64,000 nt of DNA from Rhodococcus sp. Z13 (lineage in GTDB: Bacteria > Actinomycetota > Actinomycetes > Mycobacteriales > Mycobacteriaceae): the NCBI RefSeq assembly GCF_025837095.1, contig NZ_CP107551.1, forward strand, positions 1,780,352 to 1,844,351. The letters run 5' to 3'. Both the position numbers and the translations under genes were made by a program. The notes below the pieces were generated by a model. The model was given only the letters and a program-made list of their open reading frames with translations. It was not told the DNA's origin and did not search any database. This document shows, in pieces, positions 38,301 through 49,697 of the stretch (position 1 is the first letter of the stretch; every line of letters starts with the position of its first letter).

Positions 38301-38483
38301 GTGGCCGTCCCCAAGCGCAGAATGTCGCGTTCCAACACCCGGTCGCGGCGGAGCCAGTGGAACACCACTGCGCCGACGCTCGTCACCTGCCCGAACCGCG
38401 GTTGCGGCGAGAAGAAGCTGCCGCACGTGGCGTGCCCGTCCTGCGGCACCTACAACGGCCGTCAGGTGACCGTTCCCGCCTAA
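38301..38483 (+). CDS. rpmF: 50S ribosomal protein bL32, zinc-binding form
   Basis: A 60-residue protein beginning [20 protein letters not shown], the family signature. Four cysteines (C30, C35, C45, C48) form a zinc ribbon; the first knuckle is C-x4-C (CPNRGC) rather than the usual C-x2-C. The GTG start is two bases after the yceD stop, so translation is coupled. Confidence 0.96.
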   Translation: MAVPKRRMSRSNTRSRRSQWNTTAPTLVTCPNRGCGEKKLPHVACPSCGTYNGRQVTVPA

Positions 38484-38496
38484 TCGGAACTCTCAC

Positions 38497-39276
38497 GTGA
38501 CGAGCAAGTCTTCCGAGACGGCTGCCGAGGGCGGCGAGGAGAAGCACGACTCTCTCCTCGCCGCCCTCGGTGTGCCTCTGGACATCGAACTACTGACCCT
38601 TGCGCTGACCCACCGCTCGTACGCCTACGAGCACGGCGGGCTGCCCACCAACGAACGTCTCGAGTTCCTCGGGGACGCGGTCCTCGGCCTGGCGGTCACC
38701 GAGAAGCTCTACCTCACCCACCCGAACAAGTCCGAGGGTGAACTCGCGAAGATCCGCGCCAGCGTCGTGAACATGCACGCGCTCGCGGAGGTCGCACGCG
38801 GCCTCGGTGAGGGTGGCCTCGGCGCGCACCTGCTGCTCGGCAAGGGCGAGGAACTGACCGGCGGCCGTGACAAGGCCTCCATCCTCGCCGACGGCATGGA
38901 ATCCCTGCTCGGTGCGGTGCACCTGCAGCACGGCATCGACACGGCCCGCGAAGTGGTGCTGCGCCTGTTCGCCGAACTGCTCGAGCGCGGTCCCCGTCTC
39001 GGTGCGGGTCTCGACTGGAAGACCAGCCTCCAGGAGCTCACCGCCGAACGCGGCCTGGGTGTGCCGGCCTACGAGATCACCGCCACCGGCCCGGACCACG
39101 ACAAGGAGTTCACGGCCACCGCCCTGATCGGCGGTGCTCCGCACGGCTCCGGTGTCGGCCGCACCAAGAAGGAAGCGGAGCAGAAGGCCGCCGCGACCGC
39201 CTACAACGCGCTCACGGCCGACGACGCCGAGTCCGACGCCGCCACTCCCGACGCCGCCACCTCCGAAGCCGACTGA
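38497..39276 (+). CDS. rnc: Ribonuclease III
   Basis: Double-strand-specific endoribonuclease that processes rRNA precursors, 259 residues. The catalytic signature [14 protein letters not shown] lies near residues 51-64 and a second acidic site in [13 protein letters not shown] dsRNA-binding domain covers about 178-245, and an acidic [17 protein letters not shown] tail ends the protein. It lies 13 bases after rpmF and 7 bases before mutM, consistent with one operon yceD-rpmF-rnc-mutM. Confidence 0.97.
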   Translation: MTSKSSETAAEGGEEKHDSLLAALGVPLDIELLTLALTHRSYAYEHGGLPTNERLEFLGDAVLGLAVTEKLYLTHPNKSEGELAKIRASVVNMHALAEVARGLGEGGLGAHLLLGKGEELTGGRDKASILADGMESLLGAVHLQHGIDTAREVVLRLFAELLERGPRLGAGLDWKTSLQELTAERGLGVPAYEITATGPDHDKEFTATALIGGAPHGSGVGRTKKEAEQKAAATAYNALTADDAESDAATPDAATSEAD

Positions 39277-39283
39277 GGGATCC

Positions 39284-40147
39284 GTGCCGGAACTCCCCGA
39301 GGTCGAGGTGGTCCGTCGCGGTCTCGACGCGCACGTGGTCGGCGCGGCGATCGAATCCGTCCAGGTCCTGCATCCCCGCGCGGTGCGTCGGCACGAGCCC
39401 GGTCCCCGCGACCTCGCGTTGCAACTGACCGGGCAGAAGGTCGCCGCGGTGCAGCGGCGCGGCAAGTACCTGTGGCTCGTGCTCGAGCCCGCCGACGTCG
39501 CTCTCGTGGTGCATCTGGGGATGAGCGGACAGATGCTCGTGCAGCCGCCCACCGTCCCGGACGAGAAGCACCTGCGCATCCGTGCCGTCCTCGACAACGG
39601 CGCCGATCTGCGGTTCGTCGACCAGCGCACCTTCGGCGGGTGGGCGCTGGCGCCGCTGACAAAGGTCGACGGCGACCGGCTGCCCCTGCCCGTCGCACAC
39701 ATCGCCCGCGATCCGATGGACCCGCGTTTCGACCGTGAGGCCGTCGTGGCGGTGCTGCGCGGCAAACACACCGAGATCAAGCGCGCACTCCTCGACCAGA
39801 CGGTGGTCTCGGGCATCGGCAACATCTACGCCGACGAGGCGCTGTGGCGGGCGGGCATCCACGGCAACCGGCTCGCCGACGGCCTGACGCGGCCGAAGCT
39901 GCGGGCGGTGCTCGACGCGGCCGCGGAGGTGATGGGGGAGGCGCTTGCCCAGGGCGGTACCTCGTTCGACGCGCTGTACGTCAACGTCAACGGCCAGTCC
40001 GGATACTTCGAGCGGTCGCTGAACGTCTACGGGCGCGAGAATCTCGGGTGCCGCCGCTGCGGCGCCCCGATCCGCCGCGAGAAGTTCATGAACCGCTCCT
40101 CGTACAGCTGCCCGAAATGCCAGCCCAGACCGCGAACGACCCGGTAG
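39284..40147 (+). CDS. mutM: Formamidopyrimidine-DNA glycosylase
   Basis: Removes 8-oxoguanine and FaPy lesions from DNA, 287 residues. After Met removal the N-terminus is the catalytic Pro of [13 protein letters not shown]. The helix-two-turn-helix [17 protein letters not shown] binds DNA, and a zinc finger CRRCG...SCPKC closes the chain. The GTG at 39284 has a GAGGGA site six bases upstream and gives exactly the conserved N-terminus. The stop codon lies inside the left arm of the downstream terminator. Confidence 0.97.
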   Translation: MPELPEVEVVRRGLDAHVVGAAIESVQVLHPRAVRRHEPGPRDLALQLTGQKVAAVQRRGKYLWLVLEPADVALVVHLGMSGQMLVQPPTVPDEKHLRIRAVLDNGADLRFVDQRTFGGWALAPLTKVDGDRLPLPVAHIARDPMDPRFDREAVVAVLRGKHTEIKRALLDQTVVSGIGNIYADEALWRAGIHGNRLADGLTRPKLRAVLDAAAEVMGEALAQGGTSFDALYVNVNGQSGYFERSLNVYGRENLGCRRCGAPIRREKFMNRSSYSCPKCQPRPRTTR

Positions 40148-40170
40148 CGCAGGGCGTACCGGGTCGTTCG
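40133..40170. terminator. Bidirectional terminator between mutM and pcaG
   Basis: CGAACGACCCGGTA (40133-40146) pairs perfectly over 14 bp with TACCGGGTCGTTCG (40157-40170), loop of ten bases. The left arm includes the last Arg codons of mutM and two bases of its stop codon; the right arm is 15 bases before the pcaG stop. Confidence 0.8.
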
Positions 40171-40184
40171 GGGCGAATCGCTCG

Positions 40185-41649
<1,465 letters not shown>

Positions 41650-41656
<7 letters not shown>

Positions 41657-41680
41657 TTGACGAAATGGCAGAATTTACAT
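41650..41680. promoter_or_regulatory. Inverted-repeat operator between pcaH and the LysR regulator gene
   Basis: ATGTAAATT (41650-41658) and AATTTACAT (41672-41680) form a perfect 9-bp inverted repeat with a 13-base spacer, very AT-rich for this genome. One arm overlaps the pcaHG -35, the other abuts the regulator's own -10 box. This is the usual layout for a LysR-type activator that represses itself. Confidence 0.7.
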
Positions 41681-41694
41681 AACTTGGAGTGATG
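41680..41694 (+). promoter_or_regulatory. Leaderless promoter -10 box of the LysR regulator gene
   Basis: TAACTT (41680-41685), six bases, then ATG at 41692. The in-frame GTG at 41689 is also possible. Confidence 0.45.
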
Positions 41695-42663
41695 GATCTG
41701 GAGTTCGACCTGCCCCGCACCGAACCGGACCTCGCCGCCCGCATCCGCCTGCGCCACCTCCGCTGCTTCGTCGTGGTCGCGCGCGAACAGCACGTCGGCC
41801 GCGCCGCGGACCTGCTGCACCTCAGCCAACCCGCCGTCACCAAGACGCTCAACGAACTCGAGACCCTGGCCGGGGTGAAACTGCTGGACCGGGGACGCCA
41901 CGGCGCGCACCTGACCGCCGCGGGGCAGCGCTTCCTGCGGCACGCGCGGGAGGTCACCGCGTCGCTCGACGCCGCCGCCGCGGCCCTGGCCGGCGTCGGT
42001 GAGCCCACCCCCGACCCGCTGCGGATCGGCGCCCTGCCCACCGTCGCCGGCTCCCTGCTGCCCGAGGTTCTCACCCGGCTGCGCGCCCGGCACCCCGAAC
42101 TCGACGTCCGGGTCCGCACCGACCCGAACACCGTCCTGCTCTCCGCCCTGGCCACCGGTACCGTCGACGTCGTGCTCGGCCGCATGGCCGAGCCCGCCCG
42201 GATGGTCGGGCTGTCGTTCGAACTCCTCTACGCCGAAACCCTCGTGTGCGTCGTGCGCCCCGGACACCCCCTCGCCGGCCGGCCCGTCACTCTCGCCGAC
42301 CTGCTCGACCACCCACTCGTCGTCGCCACCCGCGGCACGGTGCCGCGGCACGCCGCCGACGCCCTGTTCGAACGGCACGGTCTGCGCCCGCCCGGCGGTC
42401 GCCTCGAGACCCTGGACCTGTCCGTCGCGCGCGGGGTGGTGCGTCGCAGCGACGCCGTGTGGATCACCACCGAACGCGCCCCCCGCGACGACCTCGCCGA
42501 CGGAACCCTGTGCCGCCTCGACCTTCCCGCCGCCGGAACCGTCGAACCCGTGGGGGTGCTGCGCCGCAGCGCCGACACCCCGTCGGCGGCCCTCGACAAC
42601 CTGCTCACCCTCCTGCGCGACATCGCCGTGGGGGAGACATGGCAGGATTTCCCCCATGGCTGA
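41692..42663 (+). CDS. pcaQ: LysR family regulator of protocatechuate genes, PcaQ-like
   Basis: A 323-residue LysR-type regulator. The N-terminal helix-turn-helix IRLRHLRCFVVVAREQHVGRAADLLHLSQPAVTKTLNELE (about 18-58) closely follows the PcaQ pattern. The effector domain begins DPLRIGALPTVAGSLLPEVLTRL. Divergent placement next to pcaHG and the shared inverted repeat make it the likely pca activator; the inducer is probably a beta-ketoadipate pathway intermediate. Its last eight bases overlap the OsmC gene. Confidence 0.87.
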   Translation: MDLEFDLPRTEPDLAARIRLRHLRCFVVVAREQHVGRAADLLHLSQPAVTKTLNELETLAGVKLLDRGRHGAHLTAAGQRFLRHAREVTASLDAAAAALAGVGEPTPDPLRIGALPTVAGSLLPEVLTRLRARHPELDVRVRTDPNTVLLSALATGTVDVVLGRMAEPARMVGLSFELLYAETLVCVVRPGHPLAGRPVTLADLLDHPLVVATRGTVPRHAADALFERHGLRPPGGRLETLDLSVARGVVRRSDAVWITTERAPRDDLADGTLCRLDLPAAGTVEPVGVLRRSADTPSAALDNLLTLLRDIAVGETWQDFPHG

Positions 42664-43093
42664 CCAGACTCCCGATCTTCCCCCGACCGAACTGTGGGTC
42701 GAACGCACCGGAACCCGCCGCTACACCGGCCGCAGCTCCCGGGGCGCCGAGGTGCTCATCGGATCCGAGAACGTCGAGGGCGTCTTCACACCCGGTGAGC
42801 TGCTGAAGATCGCGCTGGCCGCGTGCTCGGGCATGTCCTCGGACTTCCCGCTGTCCCGCCGCCTCGGCGACGACTACGACGCCACCATCCGCGTCTCCGG
42901 TGCCGCCGACCGCGAGAACGAGGTGTACCCGCACCTCGAGGAGGAACTGGTCCTCGACCTGTCCGAACTCGACACCGAGGCCCAGGCCCGCCTGCTCGCC
43001 CTCGTCGAACGTTCCATCGACAAGGTGTGCACCGTGGGCCGCACCCTCAAGGCCGGCACCAAGGTCTCGCTCACCATCACCCCCGAGTCCTGA
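42656..43093 (+). CDS. OsmC/Ohr family peroxiredoxin-like protein
   Basis: A 145-residue OsmC-fold protein. The two redox cysteines are in [13 protein letters not shown] and [13 protein letters not shown], as in thiol-dependent hydroperoxide reductases. ATG at 42656 overlaps the regulator gene's end by eight bases, so it is probably translated with it. Whether it is OsmC or YhfA-like cannot be told from sequence alone. Confidence 0.9.
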   Translation: MADQTPDLPPTELWVERTGTRRYTGRSSRGAEVLIGSENVEGVFTPGELLKIALAACSGMSSDFPLSRRLGDDYDATIRVSGAADRENEVYPHLEEELVLDLSELDTEAQARLLALVERSIDKVCTVGRTLKAGTKVSLTITPES

Positions 43094-43097
43094 GGCC

Positions 43098-43385
43098 ATG
43101 ACCACGAACCCGGACACCGAACGGCTCACCGCGTGGGTGCACGGCCGGGTCCAGGGCGTGGGTTTCCGCTGGTTCACCCGGGCCCGCGCCCTCGAACTCG
43201 GACTCGTCGGACACGCCACCAACCACCCCGACGGGCGGGTGCTGGTCGTCGCCGAGGGCCCGCGGCCCGCGCTCGAACAACTCCTGGCCTGGTTGCGCTC
43301 CGGCGACACCCCGGGCGAGGTACGGCTGGTCGTCGAATCGTGGGACCCCGCGCGCGGCGGCCTCACCGGTTTCGTCGAACGCTGA
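43098..43385 (+). CDS. acyP: Acylphosphatase
   Basis: A 95-residue acylphosphatase that hydrolyses carboxyl-phosphate bonds. The phosphate loop [11 protein letters not shown] supplies the catalytic Arg and ATNHPDGRV the Asn. It lies four bases after the OsmC stop and upstream of smc, as in many Actinobacteria. Confidence 0.95.
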   Translation: MTTNPDTERLTAWVHGRVQGVGFRWFTRARALELGLVGHATNHPDGRVLVVAEGPRPALEQLLAWLRSGDTPGEVRLVVESWDPARGGLTGFVER

Positions 43386-43413
43386 TCCCGGCCCGTTCGG
43401 CCGCGCGGCCTGC

Positions 43414-43419
43414 TATCTT
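43414..43419 (+). promoter_or_regulatory. Candidate -10 box upstream of the secreted beta-propeller gene
   Basis: TATCTT fits TANNNT and would give a leader of about 57 nt with a GGGGGAGA ribosome site. No clear -35 is seen. Confidence 0.4.
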
Positions 43420-43482
43420 GCAGCGGTCGTAGGCAACAGCGGCCGACGGGGGTCCGGGCGCACTCGGTGAGTGGGGGAGACC

Positions 43483-44400
43483 ATGGCGAAGCGTGTGCGC
43501 GTGACGATCCTGGCGGCGGCCGCCGCGGTGGCGACGGCGCCCTGGACGGCCGGCCCGGCGGCGGCCGATCCCGACGATGCCTGTGCGCTGCGGCCCGTGA
43601 CCACGGTGACCTCCGGCCTCGGAGTGCTCGAGAACCTCGCCTTCGACGGCCGCGGCGGCCTGCTCGTCTCCGACACCTCCTTCGTCGGCCCGGGCGCGCT
43701 GCGCCGTGTCGCCCCCGACGGCACCGTCACCACCGTCCTGCCCGAGGTGACCGGACCGGGCGGCATCGTCGTCGACGGCTCCACCGTCTACCTCAACGTC
43801 GGCAACACCACCGTCTCGGGTCTCGCCGGGATCCCCGACGGCACGATCGACGTCCTCGACCTCGACACCGGCGATCGCCGCACCGTGGCCACCGGCCTGG
43901 TGATGCCCAACGGTCTCGGCCTGCTCCCGGACGGTTCGCTGCTGGCCTCCCGCGACATCGGGCAGGTGGGCCTGACCCACGTGCCCGCCGACGGCAGCGG
44001 ACCCCGCGTGATCCGCACCGACCTCGGCTCGGTCAACGGCATCGCGGTGACCGGCGACACCGTCTACACCGTCACGACCTTCGAGGCCGTCAACCGCCTA
44101 CACGTCCTCGACGCCCGCGACCTCGAGGGACCGGTGCGCAGCATCGACCTCCCCGGCCCGGGTCTGCTGTCGATGCCCGACGACCTCGCGATCGGACCCG
44201 ACGGCGCGCTGTACATCGCGCTCAACCTCGGCGGTGCGGTGCTGCGCGTCGACCCGCGGACCGGCGAGAGCTGCCGCATCGCCGAGGGGATCCCGCTGAT
44301 GTCCTCCCTCGCCTTCGGCGCGGGACCGGGCTGGGACCCGAACACCCTGTACACGACCGGTTTCGACGGAACGGTCCGGGCGGTCCACCCGGCGTCGTGA
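43483..44400 (+). CDS. Secreted SMP-30/NHL-like beta-propeller protein, function unknown
   Basis: A 305-residue protein. A Sec signal peptide (AKRVRVTILAAAAAVATAPW, cleavage likely after AAA-DPDD near residue 29) precedes repeated blade motifs such as NLAFDGRGGLLVSD, GLGLLPDGSLLASRD, NGIAVTGDTVYTV and DDLAIGPDGALYIAL, giving five or six blades. Cys after the signal and near the end (SCRIAE) may form a disulfide. No catalytic set was recognised; related proteins are gluconolactonases and strictosidine-synthase-like proteins. It ends 33 bases before smc. Confidence 0.75.
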   Translation: MAKRVRVTILAAAAAVATAPWTAGPAAADPDDACALRPVTTVTSGLGVLENLAFDGRGGLLVSDTSFVGPGALRRVAPDGTVTTVLPEVTGPGGIVVDGSTVYLNVGNTTVSGLAGIPDGTIDVLDLDTGDRRTVATGLVMPNGLGLLPDGSLLASRDIGQVGLTHVPADGSGPRVIRTDLGSVNGIAVTGDTVYTVTTFEAVNRLHVLDARDLEGPVRSIDLPGPGLLSMPDDLAIGPDGALYIALNLGGAVLRVDPRTGESCRIAEGIPLMSSLAFGAGPGWDPNTLYTTGFDGTVRAVHPAS

Positions 44401-44420
44401 AGCCGGTCGGAGCCCGCCGG

Positions 44421-44436
44421 TAGAGTTTTTCCCATG
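44421..44436 (+). promoter_or_regulatory. Leaderless promoter -10 box of smc
   Basis: TAGAGT (44421-44426), seven bases (TTTTCCC), then ATG at 44434. There is no Shine-Dalgarno sequence. The hexamer is the same as before the 2-hydroxyacid dehydrogenase gene. Confidence 0.55.
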
Positions 44437-47400
44437 TATCTCAAGAGTCTGACGCTGAAGGGCTTCAAGTCCTTCGCCTCGTCGACGACTCTGCGTTTCG
44501 AACCGGGCATCACCTGCGTCGTCGGCCCCAACGGCTCCGGCAAGTCGAACGTCGTCGACGCCCTGACCTGGGTGATGGGGGAGCAGGGCGCCAAGGCCCT
44601 GCGCGGCGGCAAGATGCAGGACGTCATCTTCGCCGGTACCTCGGGCCGGCCCCCGCTCGGCCGCGCCGAGGTCACGCTCACCATCGACAACTCCGACGGG
44701 GCGCTGCCCATCGAGTACTCCGAGGTCTCGGTGACCCGCCGTATGTTCCGCGACGGCGCGGGCGAGTACGAGATCAACGGCAGCCCCTGCCGCCTCATGG
44801 ACGTGCAGGAACTGCTGTCGGACTCCGGTATCGGCCGGGAGATGCACGTCATCGTCGGGCAGGGGCGCCTCGCCGCGATCCTCGAGTCCCGCCCCGAGGA
44901 CCGCCGCGCCTTCATCGAGGAGGCCGCCGGCGTCCTCAAGCACCGCAAGCGCAAGGAGAAGGCGCTGCGGAAACTCGACTCGATGCAGGCCAACCTCGCC
45001 CGCCTCACCGACCTCACCGCCGAACTGCGCCGCCAGCTCAAGCCGCTCGGACGCCAGGCCGAGGTCGCGCGGCGCGCCCAGACGATCCAGGCCGAGCTGC
45101 GCGACGCCCGCCTGCGCCTGGCCGCCGACGACCTCGTGACCCGCCGCGCCGAACTGTCCGGCCACGACGAGCAGGAGAAGGTGATCCGCGAGCGCCTCGA
45201 CAACGTGCTCGCCACCCTCGACGACGCCAACGCCGAACTCGCCCGCTTCGAGAAGGCCCTCGCCGAGCTGACCCCCGCCGCCGAGGCGTCCTCCCAGAGC
45301 TGGTTCCGGCTCTCCGCCCTTGCCGAACGGGTGTCCGCGACCGTGCGGGTCGCGCAGGAACGCGCCCGCCACCTCCACACCGAACCCGAGGACCGGTCCG
45401 GGCAGGATCCCGACGAGATGGAGGCCCGCGCCGACCGCATCGCGGTCGAGGAGGCGGAACTCCTCGAAGCCGTCGAGATCGCCCACGGTGCACTGGAGGC
45501 CGCGCGCGAGCAGCTCGCCGACCAGGAGGAGGCCGCCGCGGAGGCCGAACGCGCCCACCTCGCCGCCGTCCGCGCGGTCGCCGACCGGCGCGAGGGCCTG
45601 GCCCGCTTGACCGGCCAGGTGGAGACGATGCGCACCCGCGCCGACTCCATCGACGCCGAGATCGGGCGGCTGACCGTCGCCATCGAGGAGGCCCGGCTGC
45701 GCGGTGTCGCCGCCCGGGAGGAGTACGAGACCGCGCAGGCCCGCATCCCCGATCTCGACGCCGCCGAGGTCGAGGCCGACGCCCAGCACGAACGGGCCCT
45801 GGAGGCCCTGCGCCTCGCCGACGCCCGGGTGACCGAACTGCAGGAGGCCGAACGCGCCGCGGGCAAGGAGGTCGCCTCCCTCACCGCCCGCATCGAGGCC
45901 CTGTCCATGGGTCTCGAACGCACCGACGGCGCCGCCTGGCTGCTCGAGAAGCACGGTGAAGGCCTCACCGGGCGCATCGCCGACCGCCTCCGCATCTCCG
46001 CCGGATACGAGGCCGCGGTCGCCGCCGCACTGGGGGCGGCCGCGGACGCCCTCGAAGCCCGCACCGCCGACGCCGCGACCTCCGCGGTGACCGAACTCGC
46101 GCAGGCCGACCAGGGCCGGGTGGCCTTCGTGATCGCCGGTGCCGCGGGCGGCCCCGCCCGGGGAAGCCTCCCCGAAGGAGCGCGGTGGCTCGGCGAGGTC
46201 GTGGACTGCCCCGCCGAACTGCGCGGTGGCCTCGACGGCCTGCTCGCCCACACGATCGTCGTCGACGATCTGCCCACCGCCCTGGAGATCTGCGCCGCAC
46301 GTCCCGATCTGCGGGCGGTGACCCGCAGCGGCGACCTCGCCGGTGCCGGCTGGGTGATCGGCGGGTCCGACCGCGCACCGAGCACCCTCGAGATCCAGGC
46401 CGCCATCGACACCTCCCGCGCCGCCCTCGACCAGGCCGTGCGCCGCTCCGAGGAACTGGCCGCCGCGCTGGCCGGTGCGCTCGCCGAGCAGGCCGAGCGC
46501 GCCGAGCACGTCGAACAGACCCTGGCCGCCCTCAACGAGTCCGACGCGGCGATCTCCGCCCTCTACGAGCAGCTCGGCCGGCTCGGCCAGGCCGCCCGCA
46601 CCGCCCAGGCGGAGGCCGACCGTCTGACCCGGCAGCGGTCCGAGGCCGAGAGGCAACGCGATGTCGCCCGCCAGAAGGTCCTCGAACTCGAGGAACGGCT
46701 GCGCCACGCCGAGGACGACTCCGCGGGTACCGGCGAGGGCTCGGCCACCGAGCACACCGCGGCCGAGCGGGAGATGGCCGCGGCCGCGCTCGCCGAGGTG
46801 CGGGCCGTCGAGGTCGAGGCCCGGCTCGCCGCCCGCACCGCCGAGGAACGCGCCGAGGCGCTCCGCGGCAAGGCCGACTCGCTGCGCCGGGCCGCGCAGG
46901 CCGAACGCGAGGCCCGCGCCCGCGCCGAACGCGCCCGGATCGCCCGCCGCCAGGCCGCCGCGGTGGCCGCCGCCGTCGCCGAGGCCGGACAGCGTGTGGC
47001 CGCGCAGCTCGACGAGGTGGTCGCCACCGCGCTCACCCGCCGCGACGAGCTGAACCGCCGTCGCGCCGAGTGCGCCGAACAGCTCGAACGGGCCCGCGAA
47101 CTCGTGCGTGAACTGTCCGCGCAGCGCGACCAGCTCACCGACGCGGTGCACCGCGACGAGGTCGCCCGCGCCCAGGCCGCCCTGCGGATCGAGCAGCTCG
47201 AGCAGGCCATCGTCGAACAGCACGGCATCGCCCCGGACGATCTCGTCGCCGAGTACGGCCCTGACGTCCCGTTGCCGCCCACCCCGCTGGAGATGGCCGA
47301 GTACGAGCAGGCCAAGGAACGCGGGGAACAGGTCGTCGCGCCGCAGCCGATGCCCTACGACCGGGCGACGCAGGAACGCCGCGCCAAGCGCGCGGAGAAG

Positions 47401-48057
47401 GACCTCGCGACCCTCGGCCGGGTCAACCCGCTCGCGCTGGAGGAGTTCGCGGCGCTCGAGGAGCGCTACAACTTCCTCGCCACCCAGCTCGAGGACGTCA
47501 AGAGCGCCCGCAAGGATCTGCTCGCGGTCGTCGAGGAGGTCGACGCCCGCATCCTGCAGGTGTTCACCGAGGCGTACGCCGACGTCGAGCGCGAGTTCGA
47601 GCAGGTGTTCGCGAAACTGTTCCCCGGCGGCGAGGGCCGGCTGGTCCTCACCGATCCCGGCGACATGCTCACCACCGGAGTCGAGGTCGAGGCGCGCCCG
47701 CCGGGCAAGAAGGTCAAGCGCCTGTCGCTGCTGTCCGGTGGCGAGAAGTCGCTGACCGCCGTGGCGATGCTCGTGGCGATCTTCCGGGCCCGTCCGTCGC
47801 CGTTCTACGTGATGGACGAGGTCGAGGCCGCCCTCGACGACACCAACCTGCGCCGGCTGATCGGGCTCTTCGAGCAGTTGCGGGAGAAGTCCCAACTCAT
47901 CGTCATCACGCACCAGAAGCCGACGATGGAGATCGCCGACGCACTGTACGGCGTGAGCATGCGCGGCGACGGCATCACCCGCGTGATCTCGCAGCGTCTG
48001 CGGGGACGCGACGTGACGACACCCGTCCCCGAGCCGGAGGAGGAGCTCCAGGCCTGA
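44434..48057 (+). CDS. smc: Chromosome segregation protein SMC
   Basis: Condensin ATPase, 1207 residues. Head: Walker [15 protein letters not shown] near 30-43, signature [15 protein letters not shown] near 1098, Walker [14 protein letters not shown] near 1125. Long coiled coils flank a hinge at about 510-635 ([17 protein letters not shown] to AGAGWVIGG). It starts [20 protein letters not shown], the family signature. ftsY begins 12 bases after the stop, the conserved smc-ftsY arrangement. Confidence 0.97.
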   Translation: MYLKSLTLKGFKSFASSTTLRFEPGITCVVGPNGSGKSNVVDALTWVMGEQGAKALRGGKMQDVIFAGTSGRPPLGRAEVTLTIDNSDGALPIEYSEVSVTRRMFRDGAGEYEINGSPCRLMDVQELLSDSGIGREMHVIVGQGRLAAILESRPEDRRAFIEEAAGVLKHRKRKEKALRKLDSMQANLARLTDLTAELRRQLKPLGRQAEVARRAQTIQAELRDARLRLAADDLVTRRAELSGHDEQEKVIRERLDNVLATLDDANAELARFEKALAELTPAAEASSQSWFRLSALAERVSATVRVAQERARHLHTEPEDRSGQDPDEMEARADRIAVEEAELLEAVEIAHGALEAAREQLADQEEAAAEAERAHLAAVRAVADRREGLARLTGQVETMRTRADSIDAEIGRLTVAIEEARLRGVAAREEYETAQARIPDLDAAEVEADAQHERALEALRLADARVTELQEAERAAGKEVASLTARIEALSMGLERTDGAAWLLEKHGEGLTGRIADRLRISAGYEAAVAAALGAAADALEARTADAATSAVTELAQADQGRVAFVIAGAAGGPARGSLPEGARWLGEVVDCPAELRGGLDGLLAHTIVVDDLPTALEICAARPDLRAVTRSGDLAGAGWVIGGSDRAPSTLEIQAAIDTSRAALDQAVRRSEELAAALAGALAEQAERAEHVEQTLAALNESDAAISALYEQLGRLGQAARTAQAEADRLTRQRSEAERQRDVARQKVLELEERLRHAEDDSAGTGEGSATEHTAAEREMAAAALAEVRAVEVEARLAARTAEERAEALRGKADSLRRAAQAEREARARAERARIARRQAAAVAAAVAEAGQRVAAQLDEVVATALTRRDELNRRRAECAEQLERARELVRELSAQRDQLTDAVHRDEVARAQAALRIEQLEQAIVEQHGIAPDDLVAEYGPDVPLPPTPLEMAEYEQAKERGEQVVAPQPMPYDRATQERRAKRAEKDLATLGRVNPLALEEFAALEERYNFLATQLEDVKSARKDLLAVVEEVDARILQVFTEAYADVEREFEQVFAKLFPGGEGRLVLTDPGDMLTTGVEVEARPPGKKVKRLSLLSGGEKSLTAVAMLVAIFRARPSPFYVMDEVEAALDDTNLRRLIGLFEQLREKSQLIVITHQKPTMEIADALYGVSMRGDGITRVISQRLRGRDVTTPVPEPEEELQA

Positions 48058-48069
48058 CAGTATGGGTAC

Positions 48070-49614
48070 GTGAGTACCGGAGCCTGGATAGTCATCGCCG
48101 CCGCCCTGGCGGTCGTTCTCGTCGCGCTCGTGGTCGGGCTGACCCTGTACCGCCGGCGGCAGGTGTCACTGAAGGCCCAGCCGAAATCTCAGGAGACCCC
48201 GCAGCTCGGCACCGCCGAGACCAAGGATCGTTCCGGCGGGTACAAGGCCCAGAGCGGGTTCAGCTTCTCGCAGGGTACGGCGGCACCGCCGAAGCCGGCC
48301 CCGAAGCCGACACCGAAGCCGACGCCGAAGGCGGAACCGGAGCCCGCGCCGAAGCCGCGCACCGTGCCGCTGCCGGAGGAGGTCACCGAGGCGCCGCCGG
48401 CCACCCCGGCCGCGCCCGCGGAACCGAAGCCGGCCCCGAAGCCTGCCGAGCCCGAGCCCGCCGAGCCCGAGCCCGCCGAGCCGGAACCCGTCGAGCCCGA
48501 GGTCGCACCCGAACCGGCCGTCGCGGAACCCGAACCCGTCGAGCCCGAGGTCGTTCGGGAGGCCGCACCGGCACCCGAGACCGTCACCGAGCCGGAGACC
48601 GCCCCTGAGGTCGCTGAACCGGAAGCTGCCCCCGAGATCACCGAGCCGGCCGGTCCCGCGGCCGTGCCGCCCGCCCCTCCGATCGAGGAGATCGAACCCA
48701 CCGCGGGCCGTCTCACCCGCCTGCGTGGGCGTCTCGCGCGGTCGCAGTCCGCGGTCGGCAAGAGCCTGCTCGGCCTCCTCGGAGGCGGTGACCTCGACGA
48801 GGACTCGTGGGAGGAGATCGAGGACACCCTCCTCATCGCCGACCTCGGCGCCGCCACCACCACCAAGATCGTCGACCGGCTGCGGGAGGAGATGGCCGCG
48901 CACAGCGTGCGCACCGAAGCCGACGCCCGCGCCGTGCTGCGCAGCGTCCTCGTCGACGAACTCCGTCCCGAACTCGACCGTTCCATCCGGGCGCTGCCGC
49001 ACGACGACCACCCGGCCGTCCTGCTCGTCGTCGGTGTCAACGGCACCGGCAAGACCACCACGACCGGCAAGCTCGCCCGCGTCCTCGTCGCCGACGGGCG
49101 GCGCGTGCTGCTCGGCGCCGCCGACACCTTCCGTGCCGCGGCCGCCGACCAGTTGCAGACCTGGGCCGAGCGGGTCGGGGCGGAGGTCGTGCGCGGCAAG
49201 GAGGGCGCCGACCCTGCGGCTGTCGCGTTCGACTCGGTGTCGAAGGGCATCGAGAACGGGGTCGACGCGGTCCTGGTCGACACCGCCGGCCGCCTCCACA
49301 CCAAGACCGGTCTGATGGACGAGCTCGGCAAGGTCAAGCGCGTCGTCGAGAAGAAGGCCGTCGTCGACGAGGTGCTCCTCGTGCTCGACGCGACCATCGG
49401 TCAGAACGGCCTGATGCAGGCACGCGTGTTCGCCGAGGTCGTCGACATCACCGGTGTGGTGCTCACCAAGCTCGACGGCACCGCCAAGGGCGGCATCGTC
49501 TTCCAGGTGCAGCACGAGCTCGGTGTGCCCGTGAAGCTGGTGGGGCTCGGCGAGGGCGCCGACGACCTCGCCCCGTTCGAACCGGAGGCCTTCGTGGACG
49601 CCCTGCTGGGCTGA
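48070..49614 (+). CDS. ftsY: Signal recognition particle receptor FtsY
   Basis: Membrane SRP receptor GTPase, 514 residues. The N-terminus is a single membrane helix ([20 protein letters not shown], 5-24), followed by a 200-residue Pro/Glu/Ala-rich linker. The NG domain has GVNGTGKTTTTGKLAR, DTFRAAA, DTAGRLHTK and TKLDGTAKGG. The helix and linker are typical of actinobacterial FtsY. GTG at 48070 follows CAGTAT with a six-base gap, which could be a weak leaderless promoter. Confidence 0.97.
   Translation: MSTGAWIVIAAALAVVLVALVVGLTLYRRRQVSLKAQPKSQETPQLGTAETKDRSGGYKAQSGFSFSQGTAAPPKPAPKPTPKPTPKAEPEPAPKPRTVPLPEEVTEAPPATPAAPAEPKPAPKPAEPEPAEPEPAEPEPVEPEVAPEPAVAEPEPVEPEVVREAAPAPETVTEPETAPEVAEPEAAPEITEPAGPAAVPPAPPIEEIEPTAGRLTRLRGRLARSQSAVGKSLLGLLGGGDLDEDSWEEIEDTLLIADLGAATTTKIVDRLREEMAAHSVRTEADARAVLRSVLVDELRPELDRSIRALPHDDHPAVLLVVGVNGTGKTTTTGKLARVLVADGRRVLLGAADTFRAAAADQLQTWAERVGAEVVRGKEGADPAAVAFDSVSKGIENGVDAVLVDTAGRLHTKTGLMDELGKVKRVVEKKAVVDEVLLVLDATIGQNGLMQARVFAEVVDITGVVLTKLDGTAKGGIVFQVQHELGVPVKLVGLGEGADDLAPFEPEAFVDALLG
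48442..48501 (+). repeat. Low-complexity Pro-Glu-Ala repeats in the FtsY linker
   Basis: Short repeats of GAGCCCGAGCCCGCC encode PEPAEPEPAEPEPVEPE. It is a flexible acidic spacer between membrane helix and GTPase. Confidence 0.7.
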
Positions 49615-49651
49615 CCGAGTTCCTCCTCCAGCCGCCCCTGCACCGGTCCCG

Positions 49652-49691
49652 GACCGGCTGTTCCTCCCTCCCGGAGGAGCGGCCGGTCCGC
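49652..49691 (+). terminator. Terminator after ftsY
   Basis: GGACCGGC pairs with GCCGGTCC and, inside it, CCTCC with GGAGG, giving a two-part stem with small internal mismatches. It is placed 40-80 bases after the ftsY stop. Confidence 0.6.
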
Positions 49692-49697
49692 TCTTGT

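Noticed and set aside
48070-48740. Pro/Glu-rich FtsY linker considered as a separate gene or foreign insertion
   Set aside because: It is continuous and in frame between the membrane helix and the GTPase, and acidic linkers are typical of actinobacterial FtsY.
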